Made by a program: the position numbers and the translations under genes. Below are positions 45,144 to 55,467 of a stretch of 64,000 nucleotides of DNA, in pieces; positions within the stretch are counted from its first letter, which is position 1, and the number at the start of each line of letters is the position of its first letter. This stretch comes from Caldalkalibacillus mannanilyticus JCM 10596. Lineage in GTDB: Bacteria; Bacillota; Bacilli; Caldalkalibacillales; JCM-10596. The notes below the pieces were generated by a model. That model was not told where the DNA came from and searched no databases. It worked only from the letters and a program-made list of their open reading frames with translations. The stretch is from NCBI RefSeq assembly GCF_000615945.1, contig NZ_BAMO01000016.1:23360-87359 (forward strand), in the 5' to 3' direction.

Positions 45144-46079
45144 TTACCCCGCTGAGAGCATCCAAGATACTTTCTGATATATTTCATCTGTATAGTAGTA
45201 CTCTCCTTCGTAGTACCAATAATTGTTTTCAAAAATAACTAACTCAATTTTGTCGTCATATATAAAAGTTATCTTCTCAACTGTGGCTACGTCCTCAGTC
45301 ATATTGTTTACTTTATCTTGAAAATTAAAGAGTCTATTAACTGTATCCAATCTGTAAGTGGAATTATCCATTTCATAATAATTACTACCATCCCAAGAAA
45401 ACTTCATTGTTTTATACGAAAAAAGTCCTGTTCTGTTATAGAATTCTTTGTAATCCTCTTTTACTTTATTATACAGGTTTGATGATTTAAGCATAAAACT
45501 CCCTATAATATTATCGTTTAGTGATAATGAAATAATTTGATTCGATATAAATGTTAATTTAAAACCGTTCGCATCAACCACTACATTTGGGTAAGGTACT
45601 CTGTCATATTCTAATGTTGTTTCCTTTAACGATTTAACACTTTCGCTAAATAGTTCAAAATATTTATCATCTAACTCATCGCCTAAATCAATGTCTTCTA
45701 ACGACAAAGAAAGAACAATTCTTTCATCAAAATCTATATGCTCAATATTATTTGCTATAAGACGCAAGCTATCGTAAAAAACATGCGAAGGCAATTCATA
45801 ATAATTTGAATTATGTTCTAAATAGTTCTGAAAAATTAAGTATTCTTTTTTATTTTTTATCACTTTTATAGAAGTAGCATCTAACCAATCATTTTGTTCG
45901 ATTAATGTACCATGTTTGCTAGCTTCCTCTATCTCTTTAAGTATTCCCAGTTCATCTTCTTGAACATCCATTGTGAACACATTATTATACTCTAGTGTAT
46001 AACTACCTGTTTCTTGAGAACAACCATTTAATAAAATAAGTAGAATAATAAATAATACAATATATGCTTTATTATTCAA
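45144..46079 (-). CDS. Putative lipoprotein, 311 aa
   Basis: TTG start at 46079 after AAAGGAGGG. Signal peptide with lipobox LNGC (Cys20). The rest is acidic, AT-rich in codon use and without recognisable motifs; several EDIDLGDELDDKYFELF-like stretches suggest a mixed alpha/beta extracellular domain. It lies 67 bases downstream of the NlpC/P60-like gene on the same strand, so the two are probably one operon whose products act together at the surface. Function unknown. Confidence 0.7.
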   Translation of the reverse strand: MNNKAYIVLFIILLILLNGCSQETGSYTLEYNNVFTMDVQEDELGILKEIEEASKHGTLIEQNDWLDATSIKVIKNKKEYLIFQNYLEHNSNYYELPSHVFYDSLRLIANNIEHIDFDERIVLSLSLEDIDLGDELDDKYFELFSESVKSLKETTLEYDRVPYPNVVVDANGFKLTFISNQIISLSLNDNIIGSFMLKSSNLYNKVKEDYKEFYNRTGLFSYKTMKFSWDGSNYYEMDNSTYRLDTVNRLFNFQDKVNNMTEDVATVEKITFIYDDKIELVIFENNYWYYEGEYYYTDEIYQKVSWMLSAG

Positions 46080-46146
46080 TAGAATCCCTCCTTTGATAAT
46101 ATAATAAAGTAGGGTGGGGATTTATCCCACACCCTATAACTATTTC

Positions 46147-47844
46147 TTATTTTATTGGTCTTTGTTGGTTGTCTTCTAATATTCTACTATATTTATACGC
46201 TGAATAGGAGTCCATAGATTTCCATGTTCTGTTGTAGTCTTGAGTACTACCTTTCCCAGCAGGAGTAGCTTCCTTTGTATACACAGTTTCTGAAGATAAC
46301 GTACGGTATAAAACAACATGATCACCAGCTTTATTCAAAGCGTCCATAAGTTTTAAGGATGATTTTTCTATTTTTGTTGAAATCTCAGGAATATGCCAAG
46401 TACTTAATTTTTTTGTGTCTGTTCTGAACCATGCTATCTGAACAAAACCTGAACAATCTATCCCTGTTGGTCTTGGGGAATAATTCGCTGAAGATACATT
46501 CCCAGCTTGCCTACCATTTCCTTGCAAGTTTGGAAATAACCCTCTCCAATCTTTATCACCTCCACTTTTATCCCAAGTATAAGTATCTATTCCGTCAGCC
46601 CCTCCCCACATGTAAGGTATTCCCGTAACTTCATCGCCTACTTTAGCGTCTACTATATACTTTGGTAATTGTGTTTTTCCGTAAATCTCCTTGTTTCCTT
46701 TGTTTACCTTCCATTTGTGATTTATCATCTGGTTCGCTCTAGAACTCACTTCACTCCTATAAATATGCCCATTCTCAACTAAATCACTACTCTTAAGATT
46801 ACTATCTAAATCCTTAATATCTACTACTTCGTTTTTCTTATCTTTCTGATATTCACCCGAGCTATGATACTCACTTACACGTTTATCTAAAGTTTTTTCA
46901 TATTTCTTCCCTACTAGTACTTCATAAACTTTTAAACTATCACTTTCTGGTGAAAGCAAATAAATTTTATTGTTTTCCACCCTTACCATATGATTAGGAA
47001 TAAATTTCATTTTCTCTAGAGGCATTCTTGCAGCTCCTGTAAGTTCACCTTTCTTATTTACCACTTGAATGAAGGATTCAACCATTATTTTATGCGTATC
47101 AGAAACCTCTGTCTTCTCAAAAACAATTTGGTTTCCAACTACTCCTCTTACTATTATTTCTCCAAAAGTATGTTCAAATGGGATATCAATTATTTTTTTA
47201 TCTTTATCGCCATGAAGTATAATCTGTCCCTCTTTTTGGTTAACAATACTAACATCTATTCTCTCTAAGGTATTTTCAAGATGCCTACCTTTATTTATTT
47301 TTACTCCATTATTAAGTGAAACAGCTACATCAGTTGATTGCCTAACAATTATGTTGTTGTTAAAATCCATATCTAAACCAGTTGGAATTTCGATGACATC
47401 TGGTATTGAAGACTTCTCTATCAAATTTCCTTTTGAATCATAAGATAATACTGTATCGCTGCCAATATCTAATACATACATAGTACCATCTTTACATACA
47501 TATAGGTCGGTTCCCCAATACAATTCATCTAATTGAATCATATCAAGATTATTCCCAGACTTGATTAAGATTTTTTTATTTACATTATCAAGAATATATA
47601 TCTTGTTATTTCTGACAAAAAAACTAGTTGGTCCTTCCGCTAGAATTTCTTCACCAGATTCAATAAAGCCCACCTCTTTCGCTGTCCCACCATAGGGAAT
47701 TGAAACAACTTCTACTAAACCTTCGTTCTCCAAGATATCTAGTTGAATATTTAATGTATTCTCATCCTGAGCCGATATCGGTAAACTGACACTAAAAGCA
47801 AAAGAAAGACATACCAAAACAACTAGAATTTTTTTAATTTCCAT
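46147..47844 (-). CDS. Secreted NlpC/P60-like hydrolase with long N-terminal beta-rich domain
   Basis: 565 residues from ATG 47844 (AAGGAGGAG upstream); a start ten codons earlier overlaps that site. Signal peptide about 1-26 (ending ISAQ). The N-terminal 300 residues contain repeated short strands (ILDNVNKKILIKSG, YVCKDGTMYVLDIGSDTVLSYD) like a beta-propeller. The C-terminal domain begins GIPYMWGGADGID and has GIDCSGFVQIAW (candidate catalytic Cys) and AGDHVVLYR (candidate His), the order expected for NlpC/P60 peptidoglycan amidases or endopeptidases. The insert between GGAD and DCSGF is long, so catalysis is probable but not certain. Codon use is AT-rich compared with flanking genes. Confidence 0.75.
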   Translation of the reverse strand: MEIKKILVVLVCLSFAFSVSLPISAQDENTLNIQLDILENEGLVEVVSIPYGGTAKEVGFIESGEEILAEGPTSFFVRNNKIYILDNVNKKILIKSGNNLDMIQLDELYWGTDLYVCKDGTMYVLDIGSDTVLSYDSKGNLIEKSSIPDVIEIPTGLDMDFNNNIIVRQSTDVAVSLNNGVKINKGRHLENTLERIDVSIVNQKEGQIILHGDKDKKIIDIPFEHTFGEIIVRGVVGNQIVFEKTEVSDTHKIMVESFIQVVNKKGELTGAARMPLEKMKFIPNHMVRVENNKIYLLSPESDSLKVYEVLVGKKYEKTLDKRVSEYHSSGEYQKDKKNEVVDIKDLDSNLKSSDLVENGHIYRSEVSSRANQMINHKWKVNKGNKEIYGKTQLPKYIVDAKVGDEVTGIPYMWGGADGIDTYTWDKSGGDKDWRGLFPNLQGNGRQAGNVSSANYSPRPTGIDCSGFVQIAWFRTDTKKLSTWHIPEISTKIEKSSLKLMDALNKAGDHVVLYRTLSSETVYTKEATPAGKGSTQDYNRTWKSMDSYSAYKYSRILEDNQQRPIK

Positions 47845-48162
47845 ACAAATAATCTCCTCCTTGTTATTAAACAATGTTCAGTTTTTTTCGTTACAGTAAG
47901 TCTTATAGAACTTGAGAAATATCACACCTCCTTTTTGTTAAATGAACTTAACGCAATCAGGGATAAGTTCACTTTAAAATCTCAATATTTTAATTAAAGG
48001 AAAACACTGGTTAAGTATCTATTCTTATCTGACATTTTTTAGTTTATCATCCCTATAAAAGGATGTGAATAGTACATATGGAATATTTATTATGCATGAT
48101 TAACATCGCTTTAGATAAAAAGGGGTTCATAATCTATTTCCCTTATTTTAGAGAAAAATAAA

Positions 48163-48200
48163 GAAGGTGTACCAAAAATAAATCATAATGGTACATCTTC
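48163..48200. terminator. Hairpin GAAGGTGTACCA / TGGTACATCTTC
   Basis: A 12-bp stem with one mismatch and a 14-base loop. No gene ends immediately next to it, and T-tracts are poor. Possibly a leftover terminator. Confidence 0.35.
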
Positions 48201-48233
48201 CTCTATAATAATAGGAATTAAGTTTTATCTAAA

Positions 48234-48491
48234 TTGGGCTACCCCATATCGATCCTGCCGGGGTTCTTATGTTGGAAGCGGGATCTGAAGATCAATACAG
48301 CATATAGAACTTTAATCTCTAAAAAGCTCGAGTTTGGAGCCAAGCCCTCTGCTTATACAGAGCCGGTAAGGTACACGCTAAGAGGACCGTTTGGGTGCTT
48401 TATATCTTCTGAAAAACTCATATACATCGATCAGCCCGACGAGCAAAAAGAACAAAATGTTCAAATTATAGAATTACATTCCATTCAGTGA
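48234..48491 (+). pseudogene. Possible gene remnant (85 codons)
   Basis: An open frame from a TTG with no ribosome site. Its second half (PSAYTEPVRYTLRGPFGCFISSEKLIYIDQPDEQKE) has plausible protein composition, and the first part reads better in another frame (HIDPAGVLMLEAGSEDQYSI). This suggests a decayed C-terminal fragment. Family not recognised. Confidence 0.22.
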
Positions 48492-48515
48492 GTGCAAAGG
48501 ACATATCTGTATTCT

Positions 48516-48725
48516 CTAAAAGAAAGCTACCTTGATCGTATTCTCCTTAGGGGAGTCCCATAAAAGTAACGATTTCCAGACCTTCTTATTAATAATGATG
48601 ACTTGATCACCCTGCAACTCCCACGTTTTTTGCTCCGTTATATTTTTTCCTAAAAATTGCTTAACCACTTCTACATTTCCAGTAGATTCGAATTGAAGCT
48701 GGAAGAAGCTTTCTCCTTCCTCCTT
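48516..48725 (-). pseudogene. Possible 3' remnant of a gene (69 codons, no start)
   Basis: A frame opening right after an in-frame stop and containing protein-like sequence (FFQLQFESTGNVEVVKQFLG, then WELQGDQVIIINKKVWKSLL) up to a TAG at 48516. It resembles a C-terminal beta-sandwich, as found at the ends of glycosidases. It lies directly downstream of the orphan LacI-operator promoter, as if an internal deletion removed most of the gene. Confidence 0.3.
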
Positions 48726-48761
48726 TTAATAAACCATACTTTAAACAAAAAGAAATAAAAT

Positions 48762-48892
48762 TGTGAAACGTTTCACATACATAGGTAAAAAAATAGAGAG
48801 GATGATATTCATAAAATTCGAACGTTCGTTATGTTTATAGTAGCACGTCCTCTGTACCTAGTCAATCTCTATTATCTCCGAAACGCTTCACA
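48762..48892 (-). promoter_or_regulatory. Orphan promoter flanked by two LacI-type operators
   Basis: On the minus strand TTGACT (plus 48860-48865), 17 bases, TACTAT (48837-48842). Operators: the perfect 16-bp palindrome TGTGAAACGTTTCACA (48762-48777) downstream, and TCCGAAACGCTTCACA (48877-48892) upstream. A further palindrome CGAACGTTCG lies at 48819-48828. The spacing of TG to CG differs from the cre consensus, so a dedicated LacI-family regulator is more likely than CcpA. Confidence 0.55.
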
Positions 48893-48951
48893 TTTTTTCA
48901 TCATTTGATATTCTGTTTTAGGAGCCGCATGTGTTCAACCCGCGGCTTCTA

Positions 48952-50487
48952 TTACACGTTCAAATGAATTTTTCTCCATTCTGAAGGAGTCACCCCTTCC
49001 ATTTTCTTGAATTGTTTGTAGAAGTAAGTAGCATCAGGATACCCTACTTTTTTGCCGATATTTCCTGCTTTTTCATGGGAGTTAAGCAGGAGTTTTTTGG
49101 CACGGTCCATTCTCAGCTTGGTCAGGTATTTCGTAAATGAGCATTTCACTTCTTTTTGAAACACTTGCCCTAGATAAATCGGATTGATATGAAAGGAATG
49201 CCCTAGGGTTTTCAAGGACATATCTTCGGCATAGTTTTGATGAATATAGTTGATAATAGTCTGAATAATGGGGCTGTATTCTCCCCCTTCTTGATCTGCA
49301 TGTCCTTCCATCATCTGAATACATTGCTCTACGACTTTCATGGCTTCTTCAAACGTTTCAATATAGAGCATCTGATAAATCATGTGGACATACTGTTCAT
49401 ACTCCATAGAGATAAAAAATTTATTTTTGACCTGAAAAAAGAATTCAAGCAGAATGCTTCTCAACAGAAAGGGGCGCTGCTGCTGATCCTGTTCCATTCC
49501 TTGTAAAAGCTCAGAGAGAGACGCCTTGACAGCCGTATATTGCTCATTGGCTAATTGTTCTAGAAGCTCTGGCTTTACATGATGAGCAGGCTGAGGCTCT
49601 GCTGCCGCCCTTCCTCTATTCCCTTTCAAGTAAAGCTGTTCTGCCATACCATGCTCTTGATTAGGCAGCAGCAGTTTTAATTCACACGTCATTTCTAACT
49701 CGCGATAAGTCTGGTGAACCTGATGGAATGAATCCAGTCTTTCACTCAAGACAAACACATAATCCTCTGGCAGGTCAAGCTTCTGCAAAAACAAGTCGAA
49801 AGCAGCTTTCTCTGCCTCCCACTCCGCTTCTGAATCAAGTCCCGTCCATAGGAGTAATAGATCCCCTGAAGGTGTCAGAACAGCTACCGCCTTTGTTGTT
49901 TGCTCTATCTTCTCTTGTAAGGAATGAAGATAGCTTTCACTTTGCTCCTCCCACTCTAGCTTGAACAGACCTAGCCAAAAAGGGGTTGTGAGCTGGAGAG
50001 ATGGATAGAGAGCGATTCTCTCTTTAAATTCCTTGCCTTCCATTTTGCCCGTGATCCATCTCCAGATCGCATGATCCCGAAGAACAAGCATGGATTTCTC
50101 TTCTAACAGGGTGCGGTTGATCTTTTCTTTGACATGCAAGAGAGAAGAAACCAATTCAGTTTCTTGAATAGGCTTTAATAAATAGTTTTCAATTCCTAGC
50201 TTCAGCCCTTTTTTGACAAGATCAAATTCTTGGAAGCCTGAGAGAATCATGGTCTTGATATGGCTTTTTTCCATGTTCAATGCTTCAATGAGTTCAAGCC
50301 CCGTGAGCTCTGGCATGTTGATATCAGTAATAAGCAAATCAAAGGGGAGCACGCGAGAAAGCTCAAGCGCCTCTTGTCCATTTCTAGCCGTCGCCACAAT
50401 CTCAAACCCCATTGATTCCCAATCAATAATGTAGCGCAGTCCTTCTAGAATGAGAGGTTCATCATCTACTAGCATCACTCTTATCAT
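48952..50487 (-). CDS. Response regulator, REC + AraC-type HTH (YesN family)
   Basis: 511 residues from ATG 50487, which overlaps the end of the kinase gene region (TGAGATG). REC domain about 1-120 with VDDEP and phosphoacceptor Asp55 in LLITDINMPELTG, and Lys in LLKPI. A poorly conserved middle domain (about 130-400) follows, then the AraC-type double HTH (about 415-511, DMSLKTLGHSFHINPIYLGQVFQKE...VGYPDATYFYKQFKK). It probably activates the adjoining glycosidase operon when phosphorylated by its partner. Confidence 0.92.
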   Translation of the reverse strand: MIRVMLVDDEPLILEGLRYIIDWESMGFEIVATARNGQEALELSRVLPFDLLITDINMPELTGLELIEALNMEKSHIKTMILSGFQEFDLVKKGLKLGIENYLLKPIQETELVSSLLHVKEKINRTLLEEKSMLVLRDHAIWRWITGKMEGKEFKERIALYPSLQLTTPFWLGLFKLEWEEQSESYLHSLQEKIEQTTKAVAVLTPSGDLLLLWTGLDSEAEWEAEKAAFDLFLQKLDLPEDYVFVLSERLDSFHQVHQTYRELEMTCELKLLLPNQEHGMAEQLYLKGNRGRAAAEPQPAHHVKPELLEQLANEQYTAVKASLSELLQGMEQDQQQRPFLLRSILLEFFFQVKNKFFISMEYEQYVHMIYQMLYIETFEEAMKVVEQCIQMMEGHADQEGGEYSPIIQTIINYIHQNYAEDMSLKTLGHSFHINPIYLGQVFQKEVKCSFTKYLTKLRMDRAKKLLLNSHEKAGNIGKKVGYPDATYFYKQFKKMEGVTPSEWRKIHLNV

Positions 50488-50488
50488 C

Positions 50489-52252
50489 TCACGACACCTC
50501 ACTTATCAAGGGTAATTGAACGGTTACTAACGTCTGTACATCAGGGATACTCTCTATCCTTACTCCGTATGAATCTCCATATTTCATGCGGATGCGTTGA
50601 TTCACATTGCCTAAGCCAATCGAGTCTGAAGATCCTTCCCCATTCTCTAAACGTTTTCTAATCTCCTCTAATCGACTAGGCGGTATTCCTTTGCCATTGT
50701 CTTTTATTTCAATCCACAATTTATCTTCTATTTCAAAAATGGCGACACTTAATTCATTATCTAGAGCCTCGCGTCTAAAACCATGCAGCAGAAAGTTTTC
50801 GATCAGAGGCTGGAGGATAAAAGGAGGAAGGTAATAATTCTTTAGCTTCTCTTCTACCCTGAACTGACTTCTCAGTTGGTTTTGGAATCTGATCTTAAAT
50901 AGCTCTATATATTGATGTGCATGGTCCTGTTCATTTTCAACCGTGACAAGCTCCCCTGTCTTAATCGAATACCTAAACAATTGCGCCAGCTGGACGATCA
51001 TCTTAGCTGAAGTTCTTCCCCCTTCCGCTAGGGATTTCATCCGTATTGCTTCAAGCGTATTATACAAAAAATGAGGGTTAATCTGGGCTTGCAGATTGGC
51101 TAGCTCTGCCTCTTTTTGCTTTAGCTTAGAGGCATACACTGTCTGAATATGTTCATTTAATTCTTCAAGTGTTTCATTAAATGTATTAGAAATGATGGTC
51201 AGATCATCGTCCACCTTAGAGGTTGGAATTCTTACCGTCAGATCTCCTTCTTTTACCTCCTTCATTTTTTGGACAATATGATCGACACGCTTGGAATATC
51301 CTCTTAGCGAGTAGTAAGGAAGAGCAATCGCTAAGCAGGTTAGAAAGAAAATAAAAGAAAGAATGGTTACTTTATAGGTGAACAATTGCGCCAACTCACT
51401 TTTAGGAATGATGGCAGTCACCATTAGCTCACTTGTTGGTTCAATCATGGCTTGGACATAATAATCCTCTTTTACTTTTATTTTCTTCTGAAAGGTACTG
51501 TACTGGATTTCTTGTAAGAGGTCAGAGGAGATGTCACCATAGGAAAAACGGAGATTCATCTCTGAATCTGTTATAAGAAAGGTTCCTTTGATCGTGTCCT
51601 CTCGTAAGGACAATAAGCGTTTGATATGATCATAGGTAAAATAGGCAGTGACATTCCCCAACCGTTCCAGTGAAATGGGGTCGTTGATTTGTTCTTCTAC
51701 CTTATACACCTCTTTGTGCCCATATTCGTCTCCTTCAACCAATCGGTCTGCCCCCTGTTCAAAGGGCTTGCTTGGCTGCCAGCGGCTGCGATTATATAGA
51801 TACATATACTCCGTGCTAAATGTTTCATTACGAATCCGTAAGGCTAGTACCTCGGAATCTCTGGAAAAGTAGTTTTTTACGAACAGATCAAAATGATAGG
51901 GTACGAAGGATTGGCTATTAGAAAACTTATCTAAACGATAGCTAATATATTCCTGATAATCATGCTGTAGGGCAAAGGCTAGGTCTTCAATTAAACGTTG
52001 ATCAAGATAGAGCTGAAGAACCCCTTGCTTGACAAAGGTATGCTTGGCTTGTATTTCAGAGTGAATTTGCCTGATAACCGCTTCATGTTTATCTATTTCT
52101 TTCTGAATAATAAAATCTGAATAATAGTCAGAGAGAAAGAGAAATAAGATCGACATCGTTAGAAAAATAATTGTGGAATAGGTAAAAAAGACTCGATAAA
52201 ACATGCGGTCACTTATTTTCTTTAATATATGAAGCGCTTTCATTCTGCTCAC
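50489..52252 (-). CDS. Sensor histidine kinase, YesM family
   Basis: 587 residues. Membrane helices at about 17-40 and 290-315 flank an extracellular sensing domain of about 250 residues. HAMP follows (about 315-370), then the His_kinase domain with LQAQINPHFLYNTLEAIRMK (phosphoacceptor His) and an ATPase domain with IEIKDNGKGIP and GLGNVNQRIRMKYG. The YesM/YesN type usually senses carbohydrates with a binding protein. Here it neighbours alpha-mannosidase genes, so oligomannose or a released glycan is the likely signal. A hairpin separates it from the upstream mannosidase gene, so it may have its own promoter or be expressed by read-through. Confidence 0.93.
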   Translation of the reverse strand: MSRMKALHILKKISDRMFYRVFFTYSTIIFLTMSILFLFLSDYYSDFIIQKEIDKHEAVIRQIHSEIQAKHTFVKQGVLQLYLDQRLIEDLAFALQHDYQEYISYRLDKFSNSQSFVPYHFDLFVKNYFSRDSEVLALRIRNETFSTEYMYLYNRSRWQPSKPFEQGADRLVEGDEYGHKEVYKVEEQINDPISLERLGNVTAYFTYDHIKRLLSLREDTIKGTFLITDSEMNLRFSYGDISSDLLQEIQYSTFQKKIKVKEDYYVQAMIEPTSELMVTAIIPKSELAQLFTYKVTILSFIFFLTCLAIALPYYSLRGYSKRVDHIVQKMKEVKEGDLTVRIPTSKVDDDLTIISNTFNETLEELNEHIQTVYASKLKQKEAELANLQAQINPHFLYNTLEAIRMKSLAEGGRTSAKMIVQLAQLFRYSIKTGELVTVENEQDHAHQYIELFKIRFQNQLRSQFRVEEKLKNYYLPPFILQPLIENFLLHGFRREALDNELSVAIFEIEDKLWIEIKDNGKGIPPSRLEEIRKRLENGEGSSDSIGLGNVNQRIRMKYGDSYGVRIESIPDVQTLVTVQLPLISEVS

Positions 52253-52275
52253 TCCCCGCCATGAAGGAAAAGGGA

Positions 52276-52302
52276 CAGAGGCTTACAAACACTTAGCCCC
52301 TG
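52276..52302 (-). terminator. Hairpin between the mannosidase and kinase genes
   Basis: On the minus strand CAGGGGCT / AGCCTCTG (one wobble pair) is followed by TCCCTTTTCC. A partial terminator 13 bases after the GH38 stop. Confidence 0.45.
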
Positions 52303-52314
52303 TGCCTCTCATGA

Positions 52315-55300
52315 TCATTCAAGCTCTACTTCTATTGTTTTAATTTCATAAGGGGTAAATGAAAGAGTAAGAGGAGCAGGTTGATAGTCGGTATAGCTCT
52401 CGTCCTCCATCATATTTACTTCTCTCCAGCGCCTAATCTTATAGGAGCTCTCTATGTGAACCCTTGTGGTTGATCCTTCCATTTCATGCAGTCGAAGAAT
52501 AATAGATTCTCTATCTTCGGCTTTTTTAATCGTATCCAGAATGACCTGCTCACTTGTCACGGAAAATAAGCACTGTTCGAATTCCTGCTTCACCTTTCCT
52601 GGAAGGACCCTTAGCTCAGAATTGAGATAAGTCGCCTCTCGTTCTACCTCATGCTTGCAAGCAATCCCGCCAAATGGATAGAGCGAGTACGTAAAGTGAT
52701 GCTTTCCTAGATCTGCGTGAGGGTCAGGATAAACAGAGCCTTTTAATAGGGAAAGGGCTAGAACATGATTCTTAATCGAGTAGCCATACTTGCTATTGTT
52801 CAGTAAACCAATGCCATAATACGGTTCAGCCAGCGCCGCCCACTTATGACCCACTGTTTCAAAGCGTGCCATATCCCATGATGTATTCCAATGGGTAGGG
52901 CGCTTTACATTACCGAATTGAATATCATAGATCGCTTCGGTCGATCGAATCTCCACAGGAAACTCAACCTTTAATAGCTTCTGTCTGGCGTTCCAGAGAA
53001 CCTCTGTTTCAAAGTCCAATCTTTTCGTATGACGATAGCTATGCACGTACTGAATCATCTCTCCCTGTGGGAACTCCCAGATAAAACAGAGTGTTGTTCG
53101 GATAGGTCCATTATCTACTATCTTACACTCTTTTAGCTGATCAATCATCGTAAATTTTTCCTGATAGAACAAATCGATATCCCAAGCATCATGAGCCAGT
53201 GCTTATCCTCATACAGCTTAAATAGATTGCCCTGCTCCCCTTGCTTTATCATTTCTCGCTGCGCTTGCTTGTCGTAAATACGCGTCAACTGACCCTGTGC
53301 ATTCCACTCTAGCGCATAATAAGGCGTTTCCCAAGTCCGTTGCTCAAGATTAATCGCACTTAGCTTCTTGCTTTCAGCATGGTCCGTTACCGCCTGTACA
53401 GGGATGCAGGTCAGGCTCTGATACGAGAAGGGAATGCTTTCTTCAATGAGGACAAGATCTTCTCCCCTGGCTGTTTTTTGGGACAGTACGCTTTCTCCCT
53501 TGACTTGGTAAACGACGCTTTTCTTTTGGTCAAAGCTTGGTACCTTAAGCAGAACAGAAGTCCTGTATTGATGCGGATGAACAAAAGACCAGCTGTGTTC
53601 ACTCTCTTCTAGCATCGATTTCTCCTGTGTGCTCAGCACCTTCTGCTGAATCACAGCGGCATGGTCATAATCCTGATGGGCGTCTTCGTACACCTCGGTA
53701 ATGGATGAGCCCGGGATAATATCATGGAACTGGTTTAATAATAGCAGCTTCCACCCTTGCTCAAGAGAAGCCGAGGGATACTCCGTCCAGCCCTGTATAA
53801 TCCCATTCCACACGGAAACGAACTCCGCCTCCCGATAAGCCCACTCTAAGCGACGATTCCTTTCCTTCATTTTGGCTTGGCTTGTGTAGGTTCCGCGATG
53901 ATATTCTAGATACAGCTCCCCATCCCATGTATGAATATAGTGCTCCGAGTTCTGCACCTTCTCATGCAGCTTGGCAAAATAATCACTGACGGGTGTAGAT
54001 TCTACATTCGGCATGCCCGGAATTAGATGAAATTCCCGTTTCATCTCTAGCATCTCTCTGTTTACACCACCTCCACCGTCTCCGTAGCCATAAGCCAATA
54101 ACAGCTCCTGATTCACCTCTTTATCTCGGTACTTTTCCCAGATGCCCTGAACCGTTTCCGCCGTGATCAGCCCATTATAGGTGTAGAACCAAGAATCCTC
54201 TGCTCTTCCAGGCTCGGGTGTCGTGATGAAATGAGTAAGAATTTCTGACCCATCAATCCCTCTCCATCTAAAGGTATCATGAGGCATCCGATTGTATTGA
54301 TTCCAGCTGATTTTGGTCGTCATAAAGGTATCAATACCTGATTTACGCAATATTTGTGGTAAAGACCAGCTATAGCCAAAAACATCTGGCAGCCAAAGCG
54401 TGCGGTTCTTCTTCTTAAATTCTTGTTCAAAAAATCGTTTTCCATAGAGCAATTGGCGCACGAAGGATTCACCAGAAGGGATATTGCAATCCGCTTCGAC
54501 CCACATCGCTCCTTCTACCTCCCATTGCCCCTGTTCCACCTTCTGCTGAATAGCCTGAAAAAGCGCTGGGTCCTCTTCTTTAATCCATTCATACAGCTGG
54601 GGCTGACTTTGCACGTAGTTGTAATCAGGATACAGCTCCATTAGCCTTAGTACGGTGGTAAAGGTTCGCTTTGCTTTTTCTTTGGTATGCTTCGTACGCC
54701 AGAGCCATGCCAAATCGATATGGGAGTGTCCTACGGTATGAATCGTCACATCAGCATGCTTTGGCACCGAATTCATTCGCTCAGTAAGATCATCTAGCGC
54801 TTGATAAACCGATGTATAGAAGTCTTCACTCCCCGCATTAGACCAATCTAATTGGTGAAAGGCACGATCAAGGCTAGAAAGCAGCTGAATACGGGTGGTA
54901 TCTTGCCCCTTTTGACGCTTGATCGAATCAAGCAATGCCTTGGATTTATAGTACAAGCGATCTGCTTGATCATCTAACCAGCCGTACCATGCCTCCTTTA
55001 AGCGATAATACTGTACCTGCGGATGCCCGCCGCCCTCAAGCCCAGACCATAATAATACATCTATCTCAAGTTCAGCCTCCTCTGTATCAGGTAGAATAAT
55101 TTCCTTATGATTAGAATCGACTCCCTGACAAGGCTTCTTATTCACATACAACAAGGATTCAAAGCCTGAATTATTTCCTCCTCCTGTACGACCTAAATCA
55201 AGATAGAGAACTTTTTTCTTGCCTCTCCATTCGCTTGGGATCGTTAGAGTGGTATGGAGCCATAAATAGCGATCTCTTCCCGACCATGCATCATTGATCG

Positions 55301-55454
55301 TTAGCTGTCCATTGGAATATCCTTCGGGCAGATGCAGCTCTCTCCCCTTTTCAGGCTCATGAACCTGAAAAGCTTCTACTTGCTTAAGTTCACGATAACG
55401 TAAGCGATCTAATTCATGCAGGCGATTCTGTAATTTTTCTAGTTTATAAAACAT
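52315..55454 (-). pseudogene. GH38 alpha-mannosidase, one frameshift
   Basis: Removes alpha-linked mannose from glycans. The start is ATG 55454 after AGGAGGG; an earlier in-frame codon lies inside the preceding gene. About 1046 residues after repair. Catalytic zinc motifs: HTVGHSHIDLAWLW, WLPDVFGYSWSLPQIL (nucleophile Asp) and LLLLNQFHDIIPGSSITEVYEDA. Near 53180 one base is missing: the frame ending in HWLMMLG should pass to DAWDIDLFYQEKF, a conserved segment, and continue to 52315. It is preceded by the GH38-GH125 gene (13-base gap). Intracellular (no signal peptide). The second frame alone would have no catalytic residues. Confidence 0.87.
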
Positions 55455-55467
55455 GGTTTCCCTCCTC

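Larger units (their letters stand above)
47845..48951. other. 1.1-kb gene-poor, apparently decayed region
   Basis: Contains the promoter side of the NlpC/P60-like operon (47850-48060), a hairpin at 48163-48200, a plus-strand frame of 85 codons without a convincing start (48234-48491), a minus-strand frame of 69 codons lacking a start (48516-48725) and a minus-strand promoter bracketed by two LacI-like operators (48762-48892). It looks like the remains of deleted genes. Confidence 0.5.

Noticed and set aside
48762..48777. Canonical CcpA cre site
   Set aside because: The palindrome is perfect, but the distance from TG to the central CG is one base off the cre consensus. A dedicated LacI-family operator fits better.
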